From the NCBI GenBank assembly GCA_020726505.1, contig JAHLEZ010000003.1:496001-560000 (forward strand): DNA of 64,000 bases, given 5' to 3'. Shown in pieces: positions 33,366 to 45,360 of the stretch. The DNA comes from Leptodontidium sp. MPI-SDFR-AT-0119 (Eukaryota > Ascomycota > Leotiomycetes > Helotiales > Leptodontidiaceae). The notes under the pieces are model-generated. The model made no database searches. It was given only the letters and a program-made list of their open reading frames with translations, and had not been told where the DNA came from. The position numbers and the translations under genes are program-made. Positions within the stretch are counted from its first letter, which is position 1. Each line of letters starts with the position of its first letter.

Positions 33366-36300
33366 TCAATCCCTCTCCCGCCCTTTCGACTCATTACAAG
33401 AACACTGGCATTCCGGCACCGGACACTCATTGTGCCTCTGAAACCAAGCTATAGAATGATCCATATGCTGCACATGCTTACACTTCAGACAAAATGTCGG
33501 AAAATTCGCCATTCTCTTCACGCTGTCATCAGTCGACATCTCAGGACGATCCGAGCGAGGCATCCCTACAATCTCCATGCACACCGCGCATCGCGGGAGG
33601 TGGCACCCGCATCTTGGACACGATAGACCGGCGTTGATCCCGGATGAGATGAGAGGGTTTCGCCTGTCCATTGTGGTGGATGAGGAGAGTGTTAGTGGAC
33701 CGGTGGTGGCGCCTGAGTTGGACAGGTCATTGGCGGTATTGGTGTCGCAGTTTAGACAGCGGATTGTGATTTGACGAGGGGGAGGTTTGATGACTGGTTT
33801 TTCGTCTCGGGTACGACTCTTGATTGTCGATTGCTGCTCGAACTTGACGCGGAGGATGTACTTCTTGTGGCGCTGTAGGAAGTCCTTGTAGGCTTTGCGC
33901 CAGGCGTCACACCGGATATCGCTGATGTAGCGTGGGTAACAGAAGGACATCACCAGGATCGGCGTTTGGTAGTCCATGAACTTCTCGACGTACTTCGCAA
34001 ATATGTCGACCATGTTGTCGGTTATCCCTGCGAGTACGATCCCTTCTATATCGCCGGTGTGAATGGCTTCTTCCATCTCCTTCGTCAGCCACGAGGTCAG
34101 TTTCTCGTCAGGAAAGTTCCGGAGTGCTACCCAGGCTCGATCACGGAGGGGGAGAGATGTTGTGTCGGCGATGGCTCGCCAGTTGCCTGTCGTGATGTAG
34201 CCGTAGATGGCACGGAGATATGGATCCTCGCCCATCTGGGGGTGGTTCTCTAGGGCTCGGCTCCATTCTGTGTCATCCAAGTCCAAGGCAGCACTACTCT
34301 TCAGCTTGATATCGAGAGCCATTGCCACAAAGAGTAAATCCGTCCCGCCACTCTTGAGGATCTCGACCGCGCGCTTGGGAACCCCTTCGAAGAGGGCCCA
34401 GGCGGCTGCAGTGGTATATTTCCCTGCTTTTTCGAGTTCCGTCAAGTCCTCCTCCAACTGCTCGGGCGATTTGAGAAGACCGCAAATTGCTAGACATAGC
34501 TGTCGGTGGTGTGGTTTTGATGTTTGTACGCCGTCGAAAGCTGGACGACCTGCTCTCTTGTTGATTACCGCGATGAGACGTTCCCACTGTGTTGCATCGG
34601 GGACTAAAGTGCTATCTATTAAGCGTGTTGCAGAATTCTCCCCTGGAAAATATTAGTAGCGAAATGATGAATGGAATACCGTCTCCTTGCCTAGTAAATT
34701 CATCCAAATAGTGTAGACGCCCATGTAGCTTAGATCAAGAGGTGCCGATATCATGCCATCATCTTGTGCAGCTACTTCGGCGCCAGCGATCCACTCCCAG
34801 ACATCTTGAAGCCACGGATCATCTGTCACGACATTCTTGTTGGTCTTTGGGTTGAATAGATAGCCATTTATAGCTCGACGCAACATGACATGGTCCAGTT
34901 GGTCCCGTGTGGTTTTGGAAGATGGGATTCGGCTGATTGCTGTGTAATGCGACCTCTCATACAGCTCCTGACTTGAGTATGTCTTAGTGGGGAGTGTTGG
35001 TTCGGAGGAAGAGTTTTCAGCAACAAACGGCCGTTTGCTCTCTTTTGGCTCCAAGTTGACCTGTGTGAAGTCGTCACCCAGTGATTCGGGTGCACTGGCA
35101 GTACTTGCTCTGGCGCCCAATGCTGAATCTTGTGGCGCAAGAAGATCGACTACTGGATCCTCCGCAGATTCCAAGGCCTTCTTGACCTCTTCGTGCAAAG
35201 CTGCAGTTACCGATTTCGTTGTGAACCTCTCTGGGCCAAAGACGGCAACATCGGCTTTCGCTGCTGTTGAGTATAGAGGACCAAGAACCTTCTCCCGCTC
35301 CACAGGATCCGCGAATCGCATAAGATCCAGGTAGGGTTCGCCATCTATGCAAACACTTAGTAACGTGATTCATAGTTTACATTAGTGAACTTACCGTGAT
35401 GCGGTGGCTTCCATGGCATCAACTGAGATAGCTGATTTGCCGTTGCAGCTGGCATTTGTAAGATTTCAAACTCCCCATTCGCTCTCAATGCTACAACACG
35501 TCCTTGAAGATCCGAGGTTCCAAGATTTAACCAATCAAAAGATACAATGCGATGCTCGTACTTCCTCCGATGGTTATGTTCGAAGAAAGGATACTCAAGG
35601 TCATATGACTTCTTGATCTCAAGCAGTTCTGGGCTGTCAGGTACATCGTTTGACGAGCCTGGTTCGAAGAATTCTTTCTTTGTCTGGAGGATCTGAAGTT
35701 GGCCAGCGTTCGAAAGAACTCCAAGAGCTCCTCGCTGCTCCCTGGAGAAGCGGAGCTGTTTGACGTATGTGGTTTTGTCCACCTCGATTGCACGATCTAA
35801 CTTTAAAACAGCGCCCCAGGGAATCTCTTCTTGGTCGAAAGACTCAAGGTACATAGGTGAAGCCGTAGAGCGGCCTGCTACACGACGATCCCATATTACG
35901 AGCCCAGGTTGGTCTAAACTGGAAGACGCAAAATAGTTGGGGTCTAGATAATCAATGGCAACATTGTTGTTACATCTCGTCGGGAAGTTTATCACGGCCG
36001 AATTTGGGTCTGTACCGTCAGTAACTGAATCTGGACAGGGCTTGATGAATTACTGACCTCGTAAATCATGGATTCGTACACTCTGATTCTTGACTCCTGC
36101 AACGAGCGTTTTCGGTTGGTCTTCAAAAAATCGTATGCTCGTGATAGAAGTACTCCCTTCGAGCTTCTTTTTGGGTTCTATGTTGTTCATGGGCGGAACA
36201 GACCATCCTTTCTGATGAGAGTCCCAGCCCGCGAGTCGCTCATTTACATCCCACACTTGCAGGCAAGAATCATTCCTGACTCTGTCCAGTCCAACGGCAA

Positions 36301-36643
36301 GAAGTCCAGTCGTATTGAAGGAGACAGACTGGCAAGGCCGTTGTAACTTGAGAGGGAGCGTGAGACAAGCGTTAGAGTTGTCATCTAATCTCAAAAGGCT
36401 GACTTCTCCATGAGCAGTACCGACAGCAACAAGTCCTCGGATCGTTGGAGACCAATCGTAGGTGTTGACGGCTGGAAGCTCGGTATGCTTGGAAACTCTC
36501 TTATACTCGAATCGGCCAGGTAAGGGCTGGGCATGTCCTGTAGCCTCAAAGAGGTGGCATACTTTGTTGTTGAGATTAAATATGGTAAATTCGTTCCGAG
36601 ATGGGTTTGGTGACCATCTGATGATGCCTTCATTTCGGTCCAT
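33366..36643 (-). CDS. SEA4: SEA/GATOR2 complex subunit SEA4 (MIOS homologue), 1043 aa, 4 exons
   Basis: Exons 36643-36058, 36009-35395, 35344-34691 and 34642-33366, totalling 1044 codons. The start MDRNEGIIRWSP matches the short N-terminus before the WD repeats of MIOS. Residues ~1-400 form a beta-propeller with WD-type strands (YDWSPTIRGLVAVGTAHGEV, LQVWDVNERLAGWD, LVIWDRRVAGR). The middle is alpha-solenoid. The C-terminus (~935-1040) is the MIOS zinc-binding end: IRCLNCDTNTAND, LSCPRCGCHLPRCAVCME, then FCLKCKHVQHMDH and CPVPECQCSC. SEA4/MIOS belongs to the vacuole-bound SEACAT/GATOR2 complex, which activates TORC1 by opposing GATOR1. Introns 1 and 2 are GT-AG (48 and 50 nt). Intron 3 (34643-34690) reads AG|GCAAGG ... 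CTAATATTTTCCAG and is a GC-AG intron. The 427-bp upstream is shared with EFG1. Confidence 0.92.
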
Positions 36644-37070
36644 TGCGGCAGACTTAATGTAAGACCAACTCTCTGGTCTATAGACAGTTCACCGTAGCTC
36701 CAACAAATGCAGCCCCCCTCGGATCCTCCGTTCATCAGAAGTAGGAGGCTGAACACGGAATCAGCATCTCGGTCTGGTCCTGGTTTGAGATGTTCATTCC
36801 TCTGGCCTCAAAGATGAGACAATAGTTTGGCACACAGTTGAACGCGGTTTCGATCTGTTCTGATCCATGGAATGCGAGTCGGCAGCTTGAGTGGAGAGCC
36901 ACTCGAATTGACGGAAGTCGAGGTGAATCACGTGTCACGCCTGGTGGGTTTGGCGGTGAGCACTTCCTGCCGGCGCTAGTATTTTTCCAGCTTCGAGGCC
37001 TCCAAGAAAAGTCAAGACTGGTCTATAATTTCACGCCCAAGTCCCAAGAAAGTCTATCAATCTCGACAAG
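36644..37070. promoter_or_regulatory. Shared SEA4/EFG1 divergent promoter with CACGTG
   Basis: A 427-bp interval between two head-to-head start codons. A CACGTG E-box sits at 36929-36934 in the context AATCACGTGTCAC, roughly 140 bp from the EFG1 ATG. CACGTG is the core site of fungal bHLH factors such as Cbf1. That this site controls either gene is inference. Confidence 0.45.
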
Positions 37071-38013
37071 ATGGCGCCAAAAAGGAAACATCAAGAAATG
37101 GAGCCTGAAGAGGCCGTTCACCCTTCACGACAATTTCAGGTTCCAGGAAGCCAGCCAAAGCCAGCAAAGAAACCCCGCAAATTCGAACCCCCAGTCTACA
37201 AGAAGCAGGCACATGCGTCGAGCGTCAATGCTATCAAGAAGAGGATACGAGATGTCACAAGAAGGCTTGAGCGATCGGAAAATGCACCGGCCGATAAGAA
37301 GCTTGAGGATGAGCGCGCTCTTGCAGCATACCAGCAGGAATTGGCAAGCGCAGAGGCAGAGAAGATCAGACAGAAGATGATCAAGAAGTACCATATGGTC
37401 CGATTCTTTGGTATGTATAGTTTCCCTTATGTAGATGCATTGTGACTAATTTCTACAAGAGCGCCAAAAAGCCACAAGACAATTGAAGAAGCTCCGAAAA
37501 CGATTGCTAGAGGCCAAGTCAACAGAGGAAGTTGAGACTCTGAAGTCCCAGATGCATATTGTGGAGGTCGACCTCAACTATACGCAGTACTGTCCTCTCA
37601 GCGAGGTATACATCTCTCTCTACCCGCCTACGAATTCCGGCGACGACGAAGGAGATGATTCCAAAATGGAGAGGGAGGCGAAGCCGAAACCACCCATGTG
37701 GGCTGAAGTAGAACAAGCTATGGAGGATGGAACTCTGAATCGGTTGCGGAATAGAACGTCCACTGCTCCGGTCAAGATACCTAAGATATCCACAACACCC
37801 AGAACAGGAGAGAGGAAACTTTTGAAACCAAGGTCAAAGCCGGAGCCTGCTCCTGTTGACACAACAGGACTCAATCGAAGGCAGAGGAGGAAGCTGCTGG
37901 GCGTTCAGGATACGAGAGGCAAGACCAAACCGAAGATGAATGGCGAGTCACATGTTACGGAGGCAAATGTTGCCCACGATGATGGCAGTGATGGAGGGTT
38001 CTTTGAGGATTGA
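37071..38013 (+). CDS. EFG1: rRNA-processing protein EFG1 (297 aa, 2 exons)
   Basis: Exons 37071-37410 and 37460-38013, joined over a 49-nt intron (GTATGT donor, GACTAAT branch, AAG acceptor). The product matches Efg1: a basic N-terminus (MAPKRKHQE ... KPRKFEPPVYKKQ), the signature SSVNAIKKRIRDVTRRLER, then a long charged coiled coil (EKIRQKMIKKYHMVRFFERQK, RKRLLEAKSTEEVETLK) and the conserved DLNYTQYCPLSEVYISLYP. The C-terminal ~120 residues are disordered, with a basic RRQRRK patch and an acidic end. Efg1 is a nucleolar component of the small-subunit processome needed for 18S rRNA maturation in yeast. The length is close to the yeast protein with a longer tail. Confidence 0.92.
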
Positions 38014-39670
38014 ATGATCATGATGAATTGGCCAACAAAAGCATTGTTAGGAGTTGTATTATACCCATTACTGAGCACCAAGCTATATGGAGCTGCCGAA
38101 TTTTTGAGAGAGTCTGATCGCTGACCTTTCTGTCGTGGAGGTTTCGAGCCAGGGGGGGTTTTTTTTGGCCTTTGATATTCTAGCTTTTGAGTCGTCTGCG
38201 GTTTCAAGGCTTTCATCTATTTTTCCAGTGATAATGTTTCTGAGTCGAGTCTGAGTTCCCCTTCAAATCCTCAGCAATCTTATCGCTATACCTTCAATTG
38301 TTGTTGAAATCTGATCACAAAACTGGGTGTGGAGAGGCAGCAGTGCTGTCTCCCTCCAACCGCCAGAATAGTACAAATGAGGAACCTACATTGTTATGTA
38401 AGAATCTTACCTGCTTGAGCGAGTACGGTGGGCTCTCATATTCTACGGGAAATGACTTCTAGCATGAACATTTGGCCAACGGATAGCCAATACTTCAAAC
38501 CATATATTCCTTCCCTCTGAATATACCTCCCTTCGTGTATCTCGATTTGAGCATGTTTTGGTGTGAACAGGTTTAAGTTAGGCTACATAGGGCGGCATGT
38601 AAGTTTGGCGGTTGAGCCCGATATTATGGTGGCTTCTTGTCGTGATCCCTGCTCCTACCCTGCCAGGATCATGACTTTCGTCTGGTCCCCATCTGATTAC
38701 ATCTGGCCAAATAATGTCCGGCGGCAGCCGGATCCCCGCCATTACATCTTTCTATTATATAGCTTGTGATCCCTTACTGTACGCTGTGCTTGAGAGAGCA
38801 GGAGATAATCGAGGCGAGGGGGGAGGAGTAGTAGTAGAAAGTACAAGGATGCAGACCTGATGGATGAGTTTGACTCCCTTATCTTTTCTCATCTCTAGCT
38901 ATAAAGGTCCTGATAATTTCCAGAGTCTAAATTAAACTTGGGACAATCTGTCAACTCAGTCTATCGAACCTCGTTGAATTTCTGCATCAAACGCACCGTA
39001 CTGCTACTCATCACCCTACACCCTAAGTATACCGTAACTCAGAAATTCTACTTGATCTTTATATTCAGCCCTATAATGTAAGGAAATCATAAGCTAAATT
39101 TCAAATGCTCATACTTTGTGAAATAGCGTCACGAACCAACTTGGCTCTGCTAGCTTAAGCCTCGCTCTACGTTCACAAGGTCAGTATTTTCAATAATTTA
39201 ATACATATAGATTTCTAAAGGATTATCATAGATGTGTGATGACGGTGTTGCGGAATTTGCATGCGCTGATCGCCATGAGGCGAGAGGGGAGGATCGAGCA
39301 AGGTTGAAGGAGATCAAAAGATGCTTGGCTGGAGAACACGCTGGGGTGTCTTGTTCCCCTAACCAGCGAGGCAGGGCTCATGATTGGCAAGACGATGGCC
39401 CTGATCAGGACTGTCCTGAGTGCAGAGGAGAAACCCCACCGGAGACGCCTTAAGCTTAGGAATGACTTCAGATACAAGGGTCTTGCATTGTAATGTATCA
39501 ATTAAATAAGCTTAAATTTCGGGCTACAAAAAGTAAAGAGCGAAGAAGCAGCACACTCTCACGCTCGGTAGTTCCCACCAACCTAAACCCCGGCATGTTG
39601 GCCCGACACCCAACAACCGAATAAGATGACCTTAGAACCCCGCTCGATTCTGACTGCTTGAGTCAAAGAA
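38014..39670. other. AT-richer intergenic stretch, no gene seen
   Basis: About 1.65 kb with short stop-rich frames only. The base composition looks more AT-rich than the flanks from about 38,400. No repeat family or transposase fragment is recognised. Confidence 0.4.
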
Positions 39671-40105
39671 ATGGCTAATCCACGACGAGTCATCATTCGA
39701 GTTTGCGTTACAGATATTCCAGCAGCAAATCCACAAGAACGGGTCTACCGTCTCGGGCGTGACTTTTGTCAGCAAATCCTTCAGCGATCATTCAATAATA
39801 ATCTGCAAGACGAATGTCATGACGCTATGCACTTTCTTCCGAACTTTGACTCAGAGAATAATGTGAAAGCATGGTTTATTTACGACTTCGATGTTACGTG
39901 CCCGTTGAGTAAAGAGGAAGTCTTGACAATTCCACACGAGGTCTATCATGCTACACGGAAAGAAAATACTTGGTAAGTAAAAAGAGAGTAATTCAGATTG
40001 TGTATTAATGATTGCAGGATATTTACTCCACGGGAACGATGGATCGTTGAAGGAAGAAAATACTGTTCAATGTATACGTGGGGAGGTAGTCGTGCGGCCC
40101 GGTAA
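39671..40105 (+). CDS. Small orphan protein (129 aa, 2 exons)
   Basis: Exons 39671-39972 and 40018-40105, with a 45-nt intron (GTAAGT donor, ATTAATG branch-like sequence, CAG acceptor) closing in phase at 130 codons. The product begins MANPRRVIIRVCVTDI and ends YTWGGSRAAR. It has no signal peptide or membrane segment, is rich in aromatic residues (HFLPNFDSENNVKAWFIYDF) and fits no family I know. Good splice signals argue for a real gene. Its position in a gene-poor, AT-rich interval suggests a young or fast-evolving gene. Confidence 0.5.
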
Positions 40106-41480
40106 TTAGATTGGACAAACTGCGGGGCAAATAAGGTCAAATTCAAGGAGAGCTTCGTTTCGTGCTAGGTGAGGCTTTGGGCAGTATCAGATCGAATTGG
40201 AACTCTTCAGATGTATCTTTTCGTTCTGCTCCGTACGGTATCGAAAATAGGGCGGAAGCATGTGGTGTTTTATTTAGGATTAGCGCCTGCACAGTTCTTA
40301 GCCCATGATATTGTTGACTAGCTACGGTGGTAAAAGAATGCATTCTCATGTCTCGTATTGTAGCTTAGAGCAGTGGAGAGAGATGGACTAGTATGATCGA
40401 TGAGAGGATGACGTGAGGCGAACCAACGCAGTAGCGGTGAGAAGTTGCCGTTTTCTACACCTTCTATATACGTTCCTTGAGGTTAGTGACCTTACGAATA
40501 CATGGTCCAAAACGAGAGCATAACACTCCTCCAGCTAGTGGAATTGTTTCCCCGATATCCTGATCCGTGTGGAAGTCCCCCAGGTTGTGATAGTTTCCCC
40601 CTTCGCCGAACCCTCTGCCGTGATAGGGTTGAGAGACATGGTCAAAAATAAATGTCTTTGACTAAGGATTGCAGATTCGCCGCGTTTTAGCGTAATAAGG
40701 CGCCATCCTCAACTGAGGTGGTCACTCATTACGTAGGCAAGGCTGTACACAGGAGGAAGATTGCAAGGTAAGCAAAATACACCCTGGGGGATGAGAAAGA
40801 TCTGTGGTTCGTAGAGAGAGAGCAAGTGGTGAGCTGAGGAGGTACGCAGAACCGGGTGTCGTGTATGACGGGCACAATTGGCGCATTGGTCTGCATATTC
40901 AAGATCCAGGTACCGAATCGAGCAAATCACCATGCTGTCTTTGACCGTAGGGCATGTGGAGTGGGCTTCCAAAATCGATTTTGAGGCGTCAGCCTTGTGT
41001 AAGCCTGTCACTTGTCAGTGATAACACTGCCACTTGCCCCACATAACACTGTCAGGTATCTATGAAGACTCAGAGGGGAGCGCCCAGGTAGCATTGGCAT
41101 AAGGTACAATAAGACACGAGATAACAAGGGAGAACAAGAACTCATGAAACATAGATGCTCAGGAAAAGTAGAAGAAAAGCCTACCAAGCCCTCCTCGGCA
41201 TTATTGTGTTACCTTTAGCTTAGCCTTCTCTCACCAATCAAATCATATTTTGGCCCCCTCTGTCTTCCTCTACATCGTTGCGTAAGTCATTTCAGTCTAA
41301 ACTCCCGCATATTTTTGACAGGTCGACTTGAGTGTAAGATGTTTCACTGCTGTCGTACACTCTTACGCCGTCTCTACTTACACCATACTCTCATTCAGCA
41401 ACACTACCTAAGTAAAGTAACACGCATCATTCTCGCTTGCTTGACTTCTTCGCCTTGGAGCTCCGCCAGCTCAAACACAA
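40106..41480. other. Intergenic, no gene seen
   Basis: AT-rich interval with many stops in all frames. No repeats, RNA genes or splice-supported exons were found. Confidence 0.4.
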
Positions 41481-41975
41481 ATGACCATAGATCAAATCAT
41501 TAACCCGCCACAAGTCCCTTTGGAACCGCAGCCCAGAGATCCTTGTAAGTACTTTCCTCATACCCTCGAAAGCATTCTAGCGTCCTTTAGTGAACAACTC
41601 TCTCTAATTATGAGAAGCTAATATGAATAGTCTATGGGAGATAATCGAGGACAACTCTGTCAAGACTTGTAAGTAAATTCCAGTAGCAGATAGAGCCGAT
41701 TTCTGACCTGGTAAGGGCTGCCGGGAGAAGCTCTTTCTAATAAGGACAGAAGGCTTTGTTCTCAGAATTGTGCAGCCGAGATACTGTGGCGAACTTTGGA
41801 AACGCATGTTGAGCAGACAATAGAACTACAGTATCTTTACAAGCTTGATTTTCCATCTCAGACTACAAACGCTCCGCTAATTGAATGTAAACATAACGTC
41901 GTAAGAAAACAAAAGCTAGGGAGTTACGGAACAGTTTGTTACAATAATCAGATGGACTTATCTCTACCTGGATAA
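41481..41975 (+). pseudogene. Probable broken F-box-like gene
   Basis: Three exon-like pieces are visible: 41481-41544 (MTIDQIINPPQVPLEPQPRDP), 41631-41668 (LWEIIEDNSVKT) and 41716-41975 (from WLPGEALSNKDRRLC to a stop, including CAAEILWRTLETHVEQ). Pieces two and three join in phase through a GTAAGT ... AAG intron. Together they resemble the start of fungal F-box-like proteins, where a WEIIE-type helix is followed by a C-x-x-x-LW-R-L segment. Piece one has a perfect GTAAGT donor and a TAG acceptor, but the join is one base out of phase and hits a stop. The chain ends early, at about 120 residues. The gene is either decayed or has a first exon I could not place. Confidence 0.35.
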
Positions 41976-42110
41976 AACGGAAAATGCAACTCCTTTTCAA
42001 ACCATCCAATGGAACATTTTCCTTTGCAACCTAGAAATCTATGTAGGCAGTTAAGGTAGGTAGGTGTACTTGGGAATTGCTAAACAAAAAATGTGGGTCT
42101 CGGTTAGCAA

Positions 42111-42116
42111 CACGTG
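42111..42116. promoter_or_regulatory. CACGTG site upstream of the dsRBD gene
   Basis: A palindromic CACGTG about 270 bp before the chosen ATG, at the start of a CT-rich leader. Function is inferred only from the motif. Confidence 0.3.
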
Positions 42117-42383
42117 AACAGACCCCGCAGCCCTCTCCTCCTGCAGCAAACCAACGATCTCTCGAGCCTTCTCCTTCGTCGCTACTTCTCGAACAATACA
42201 ACAACTCCAAAATCTGACCGTTCTTACAACAACATATTGCAGCGTCCTCAGTTGTCCTTCAATCGTCTAATTGCAGTCCCTCTCTTGTCCAAACTACGCG
42301 TGGTTTTTCAACATTCATTTCCCTCTCCAGCCGCCAATCACTTTTCAAATTTCTCCAGCCTTATCAACAAGTTGGTCTCAAAA

Positions 42384-43382
42384 ATGTCTGAACCACCCGC
42401 AAAGCAGCTCATCACCATGGATTTTAAAGATATAGATAGTTTCGCTCAAAAACTGCAAGCCAAGGAGAGTAAGAACCCTCCCAAGCATGGTACAATGCTG
42501 GACCCCGAGACCGTTGCAGTTGAGAACGCGGCTTTGAACGATATGGGAGACGGAAATTGGATTGGAAAGCTCACGGGTAGGTCGAATCAGCACTCGCTTC
42601 GGCAGCTCTACTTTGACCTTCGACTTGCTTGAACATTACTGATCTTTCCTTTAGAGTACCGCCAAGCTCATCCAGTTGCCGACGAAGGTATCATATGGAA
42701 CGAGAAATCCGAGCCGGGAAAGGTCGGTCCTCGCTTTACCTGCACTGTTAAGATCCCCGAGAGCGACGAGATCTTCGGCAGTGGTAACTACGGTTTCAGC
42801 TCCAAAGTTGCTTCCTTCACTACCAAAAAGACTGCTAAGAAGTACGCCGCTATGCTCGCCATAGAATGGCTGATCCAAAACAATCACATGCCCAGCAGCG
42901 GTGCTGCCCGGTTCCCCAAGGCCGCTGCTCCTCCAGCCCCAATTGCCCTCCGTGCCCCAGACGATGCTCAAACCTCGTATACGAGTCAAGTCCCTGAGCT
43001 CTGTATCCGCCTCGGCTTTGGCGTTCCTCGTTACGTTATCACGCCATATTTGGATATTCCTAACAATGCTTTTTGGAACGGATATGCCGATTTTGGACAT
43101 GATCCTCGGATCGATGGAAAGATTGGCGAGGTTGAGAATGTCTATGGAAAGAAGAGCGCGAAGGAGCAAGTCGCTAAGCTCGTCGTACTGTTCTTGAGAG
43201 ACATCGAGCGACAAAGATTAGCTAAAGAGGAGGGGACCGTCGAGGTGGAGATTGTCGAGGAGGAGAAAAAAGCTGAGGGAGAGGAGAATGCCGAAGATGG
43301 TTTGAACTCCGATGACGACAAGAAGAGAAAGCGCTTTTCCAGTGATGCGTCCGCTACCTCCAACAAGGCCATCAAGGTCTGA
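42384..43382 (+). CDS. Protein with two dsRNA-binding-like domains (306 aa, 2 exons)
   Basis: Exons 42384-42576 and 42655-43382; the 78-nt intron has a GTAGGT donor, TACTGAT branch and TAG acceptor. The start is the ATG of MSEPPAKQL. The frame is open further upstream to a GTG at 42114, but that part reads as a CT-rich leader. Residues ~65-145 look like a dsRBD: YRQAHPV, GPRFTCTVKIPE, then SFTTKKTAKKYAAMLAIEWL, the typical C-terminal helix. A second, weaker copy (~175-250) ends KKSAKEQVAKLVVLFLRDIE. The tail is acidic with a KKRKR nuclear-localisation-like patch. RNA binding is likely. A role in RNA silencing or in dsRNA handling is possible but unproven. Confidence 0.75.
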
Positions 43383-45360
43383 GATAGATTGTAGAGCGGC
43401 ATGTTAGTGTTTTCTTTGGGCGGCATTAATGATTAATGACTTATGGAATATGAAACTTTTTACTCATGACTTGTTGCACTGGATATGAAGTAGTCTCAAG
43501 AGATTTGCGTATATGACATTAGTTTCACAAACTCTGTGATACTAACTAGTATCTCACTTATAGTATAAGACATGCGAACAAAAGTAAAGTCTATAGAATG
43601 AAAGCCAGAGCCCCTTATGCGTATTAAGAGAACATACCTTTCCTTCCCCCTGTCTCTTTTTATCCTTGACTACAGTCACCACTTCTACTTCGAGTTTTCT
43701 CTCTCTCTCTCTCTACTAGCTTTTAACGCACATAACTTTCCATACATTGATTTCTATCTCCGCCTCTTTAAAAGTACTATCTCACTACTTCCTTTAAAGA
43801 CATCCATCATAGCCTCATCAAATCATAATCTAAAACAGATATAATATCAGTGTATTTAATATCTTGTTATACACATATTACAATACATGATATCAAATTT
43901 AAACAGAACCGGATACAAATGTAGGAGAGGCTTAGAAAACCCCGGGCTGCAGGTTTTCTCATAATTATACCACTGCGAATCCTGCAACTTCTACGGAACA
44001 GAACTGCTGTATTGCATTACAGCGAAGATAGGTTTTAGTTGGCAAGCAGAATTACAGGGGGCGATACTTCATCTAGCATAGGTAGGTAGTATTTTTGGCT
44101 ACGATATAAGCTCGAGTTGATCTCTATTTAGTCTAGAAGTTAGGCTGAGAATAAGCTACCTCGTGCTTTATAGTCAGGAGCTCTGAATTGCCCTTTTCTC
44201 TAGTTTAGATCAACAGGCGAAGACCTGGATTGATTGAATGAATTCTAGTGATTGAGGACATGAAGTGCTAGTGGGGTATCTCTATCTTATATTTGTGCTT
44301 TGTTTTTATTTCAGCAAAGAATTTGAAATGTGGAAGACATAAATTAGTCAGTGGGCTCTTGGTTTGTATCTGATCGACCGTAGATACCCAAGACTTTCTC
44401 AAAAGCATCATGTGGAGACCACTGAGATAAGTGAAGTAGAAAAGAGAAATACTCAAGTGAGCGACGTTCTCGCAATGTCAGGCTTTTTGTTTACTTTGAG
44501 GCTATGAGCACTTAAGGCTGAAATATTAGGTACGCAGTCCAGGCATTTTACTCTAGGTATTCCACAGCCATATACATGAGTTAAAGTCATCCCGAGAAAC
44601 AGAACTTGTACTCTTAGATGTAGAGATCATAATAGGCTACAAAGTGAGAGATCTAGCTTCCATGACCGTTGTGCCCCGGAAAGACAAATGCCAAGGACGC
44701 AGCTGGCAATAGGGACAAGTAGTGAACTGACACTAATGTTTTGCTAATAGTAGTATGACAATAGCTAGAAGCGTTCCCTCCCCGACTATGACTTGCCAAG
44801 CAAGGCACCGGTCGGGGCGTTTTGTACGATCCCGCCTCAGCTCCTGACAACCAACAGCTCACATAACAGTGCCACTAGCCTTGAAAAAATGACAATCTTC
44901 AAGGACGGAGACTGCCTACTTAATACTATAAAGAGCTGGGAAAAGTAGGCAAAACTGAACACCAGATCAAACCGTCGCACTTGCTAAGCTAGTCTGCATT
45001 TTCCATTTGGGCCTAGCCAAGTATCGAGCAGCATCACTTCTGGAGTAAATAGACAAATGGCACACATTAAATCATTCACGGAAACGAAATCTGAAACCGA
45101 CAAGCGGGGAGTGAGAAGAGATTCATTGCTTCAAATAGACACACGCTACCTGTCCCCTTCTCTCAATTCCATCTATCTCTTAATTCTTACATGTGAAAGT
45201 CATACACAAGTCCAGTACAGTCCAGAATCCACCCTATCAAACACACCAACGCCTAATTATTCGTTCCGGGTAACAATCGACAAAGGGAAACCAAGTAGTA
45301 TATACCAGCCGGGTAGGAGGTCATACAGACGGAGTAGGGGTATTCGTAGAGGTTTGGGAT
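43383..45360. other. AT-rich gene desert
   Basis: Nearly 2 kb with high A+T by eye, especially 43,800-44,650, and stops in every frame. A CT dinucleotide run occurs near 43,700-43,716. No repeat or transposon remnant can be named. Confidence 0.45.

Noticed and set aside
34643..34679. 37-nt GT-AG intron in SEA4
   Set aside because: Too short, and out of phase: the downstream frame stops within eight codons. The 48-nt GC-AG intron fits both phase and homology.
42114..42383. Upstream extension of the dsRBD protein
   Set aside because: It begins at GTG, and the sequence is CT-rich leader without coding character.
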